Below are positions 50,641 through 51,980 of a DNA stretch of 51,980 nucleotides, one piece after another. The notes below the pieces were generated by a model. The model was given only the letters and a program-made list of their open reading frames with translations. It made no database searches and was not told the DNA's origin. Position 1 is the first letter of the stretch. The number at the start of each line of letters is the position of its first letter. Source of the DNA: Candidatus Woesearchaeota archaeon (GTDB lineage Archaea > Nanobdellota > Nanobdellia > Woesearchaeales > B29-G15); assembly GCA_017610005.1 (NCBI GenBank), contig JAFCCU010000022.1:1-51980 (forward strand), in the 5' to 3' direction. A program made the position numbers and the translations under genes.

Positions 50641-51485
50641 AATTTTTGACTTATCCTTTTAATTGCGTATCCAGTCACCTTCAGAAGGTCATTAGGCATC
50701 TTTTTTTCTTTAATTACTGCCCTATAATAATATTCAGCAACAGCTAAACACATAAAATGCCCATAAGTCTTCCAACCAGGCATGTGTTGACTTAGATATT
50801 CTTTTTGTTTATGATTAGGAGGGTTTGCAAACCCTGCACCATGTGTTATTCTATGTGTAAAAAGTTGAGCATGGGGCAACAAGCACGCTTTAATCTCATC
50901 AACAAATCTCCTAAGGTCTGCTATTACATGTTTTTGATCTCCAAAGTAAATAATTAATTTATCAGATAAAATAAACCAATTTTCAATATCAAATAAAGGA
51001 AATTTAAATTCCACCTTAAGATTTGTGTTAATTATTTTAGTCATTAATTTATGAATCACAAATGCAATATAATTTGGCTTAACATTTAAGTATAATTTTC
51101 TTGAATATTTTATAGGCGTACTATTAAGTTTTACATGTAAAAAATGTTCAGCTTGCTCAGTTCTAAAGACATTTTTATGAGACTCAATCTGAGTTGCTGC
51201 TGCAGCTACCATCTCTTGGTATAATAAATCTAAATCAAAGATTTTCTCTTCGTAACCCTCTCGAGGATTAAGAGTATAAATATCCTTAAACATGTGGGAA
51301 GCAGACCTATCCCTTAAGTAAATCTGATGAACAATTTCTGCTAACTTTTTTAAGTTAACATCTTTAACAGGGGGAGTTATTAATTCTAATACAAATTCAG
51401 GCTCATATTTCCTAATCCAAACCCCTAATTCAGTAAAAACATGTTTTATATCTCTAGTTAATTCAATCTTTCTCTGGGCATCCAT
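50634..51485 (-). CDS. HopA1-like protein (tentative), 283 aa
   Basis: A soluble protein. The segment RKLYLNVKPNYIAFVIHKLM...VEFKFPLFDIENWFILSDKLIIYF and then HAQLFTHRITHGAGFANPP resembles the HopA1 family, known from Pseudomonas effectors and from peptide-modifying lanthipeptide-type enzymes, where the same region follows K-F-P and F-T...G-x-G-x-A-x-x-P. The assignment is from pattern memory only. The N-terminal part (about 1-120) is helical and unrecognised. It converges with DUF1893, overlapping by 7 bp. Confidence 0.4.
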   Translation of the reverse strand: MDAQRKIELTRDIKHVFTELGVWIRKYEPEFVLELITPPVKDVNLKKLAEIVHQIYLRDRSASHMFKDIYTLNPREGYEEKIFDLDLLYQEMVAAAATQIESHKNVFRTEQAEHFLHVKLNSTPIKYSRKLYLNVKPNYIAFVIHKLMTKIINTNLKVEFKFPLFDIENWFILSDKLIIYFGDQKHVIADLRRFVDEIKACLLPHAQLFTHRITHGAGFANPPNHKQKEYLSQHMPGWKTYGHFMCLAVAEYYYRAVIKEKKMPNDLLKVTGYAIKRISQKFQ

Positions 51486-51555
51486 ATGGATATTTCAATG
51501 CATTTAGTATATAATATTTTTGGCAGAATTAAAAAATATATATAGAAAAAAAAGT

Positions 51556-51792
51556 TTAAAGATGTTCCAAAGATTTCTGGATCAAAGGTATAACTGCTTC
51601 AGCTTCATCTTTTAACATTCGCCCAAGCTTTGACCATTTCCATGAACCATCATCAGGGTTTAATACTTCTCTTGAAATTTGAAGTTTTGGAGTACCTTCA
51701 TTATAACAAAATACTGCAACACTAATCTTGCTTGTTTCAAATTCTGCTGTTTCCTTAAACACTTCTTTATCTAAAGTTTTATCATATGCCAT
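51556..51792 (-). CDS. small PC4/YdbC-like protein (tentative), 78 aa
   Basis: Start 51792 follows GGAGGAAA with good spacing. KISVAVFCYNEGTPKLQISREVL followed by KWSKLGRMLKDEAEAVIPLIQKSL has the strand-strand-helix pattern of the PC4/YdbC single-stranded DNA-binding fold. The TATA-like actatataag (about 51826-51836) lies upstream. Function is not certain. Confidence 0.5.
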   Translation of the reverse strand: MAYDKTLDKEVFKETAEFETSKISVAVFCYNEGTPKLQISREVLNPDDGSWKWSKLGRMLKDEAEAVIPLIQKSLEHL

Positions 51793-51848
51793 TATTATTT
51801 CCTCCAATTTTGAGATTCAACAGGTCTCTTATATAGTTTTTGTAAGAA

Positions 51849-51957
51849 AAATTTATATATCTTCATATAACAAAAATCCATCACTCGGACCTATCCCCAA
51901 CTTAAAAGTTGGGGTATTGCGGTCCTCGAAAAAAGATGGATTTTTGGGATTAAAAAT
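51849..51957 (+). ncRNA. structured element with its own TATA-like box
   Basis: A TATA-like atttatatatc (51849-51860) on the plus strand is followed at 25-30 bases by nested inverted repeats: outer AAAATCCATC...GATGGATTTT (about 51872-51941), middle GGACC...GGTCC (51888-51892 / 51920-51924 region) and inner CCCCAACTT-aa-AAGTTGGGG (51896-51915). A second hairpin (CGGACT-ga-AGTCCG) followed by the same GGGGTATT lies at the window end. It may be a small RNA, or the end of an IS200/IS605-like or MITE element cut by the window. Confidence 0.45.
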
Positions 51958-51980
51958 TTCGGACTGAAGTCCGGGGTATT

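Overview
The window is archaeal. It carries a TATA-binding protein, aEF1A, aEF2 with the diphthamide histidine, eL8 (L7Ae), eS28, eL24, eL15, uL16 (L10e), aIF6, prefoldin alpha and FtsY. Many genes have a TATA-like box about 25 to 30 bases before a leaderless start. The low G+C, short genes, many small secreted cysteine-rich proteins, a PGI-family isomerase and ScpA suggest a small-genome DPANN lineage (Woesearchaeota/Pacearchaeota-like). That placement is inference; no 16S gene is present.

Layout. (1) 1-14185: cell-surface block on the + strand with large cysteine-rich secreted proteins, one ending in a trypsin-like protease domain, a terpenoid-cyclase-fold/DUF4430 protein and a lipoprotein, interrupted by tbp and a glucose-6-phosphate isomerase. 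(2) About 14190-24665: accessory island abutting an intron-containing tRNA-Ser(GGA) gene on the - strand. Seven recognisable copies of the last ~15 bases of this tRNA (plus some 3' flank) lie in direct orientation across 10.4 kb and cut it into cassettes. Five cassettes hold an HTH-nucleotidyltransferase (MNT) antitoxin and HEPN toxin pair; others hold ferredoxin-thioredoxin reductase plus thioredoxin, an unknown protein, and a Fic protein with a broken SGNH hydrolase. Each MNT gene has its own palindromic operator. Two HEPN genes and the SGNH gene are broken. (3) 24652-24950: four exact 71-bp tandem units on the 5' side of the tRNA, each repeating the tRNA's 5' end and ending in a hairpin whose two arms co-vary. 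(4) 25051-29420: an mTERF-like/HTH protein, a YgjP-type metallopeptidase and two unknown proteins. (5) 29700-44024: translation and housekeeping block (uS10, aEF1A, aEF2, NDK, eL24, eS28, eL8 with a K-turn in the leader; YcaO; eL15; FtsY, prefoldin, aIF6; ScpA; RNase H-like exonuclease; uL16). (6) 44104-47431: tandem family of secreted proteins with a near-identical 115-bp block. (7) 47498-51980: two HAD proteins, an SGNH hydrolase, a CDF transporter, DUF1893, two poorly known proteins and a structured, probably transcribed element at the right edge.

The most unusual thing is the tRNA-Ser-anchored cassette array. It looks like serial insertion of very small, promoter-bearing, mostly toxin-antitoxin modules at one tRNA 3' end, with no integrase in the window, alongside a period-71 array on the other side of the same tRNA. 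Decay (stops and frameshifts) is concentrated in this island while the neighbouring translation genes are intact.
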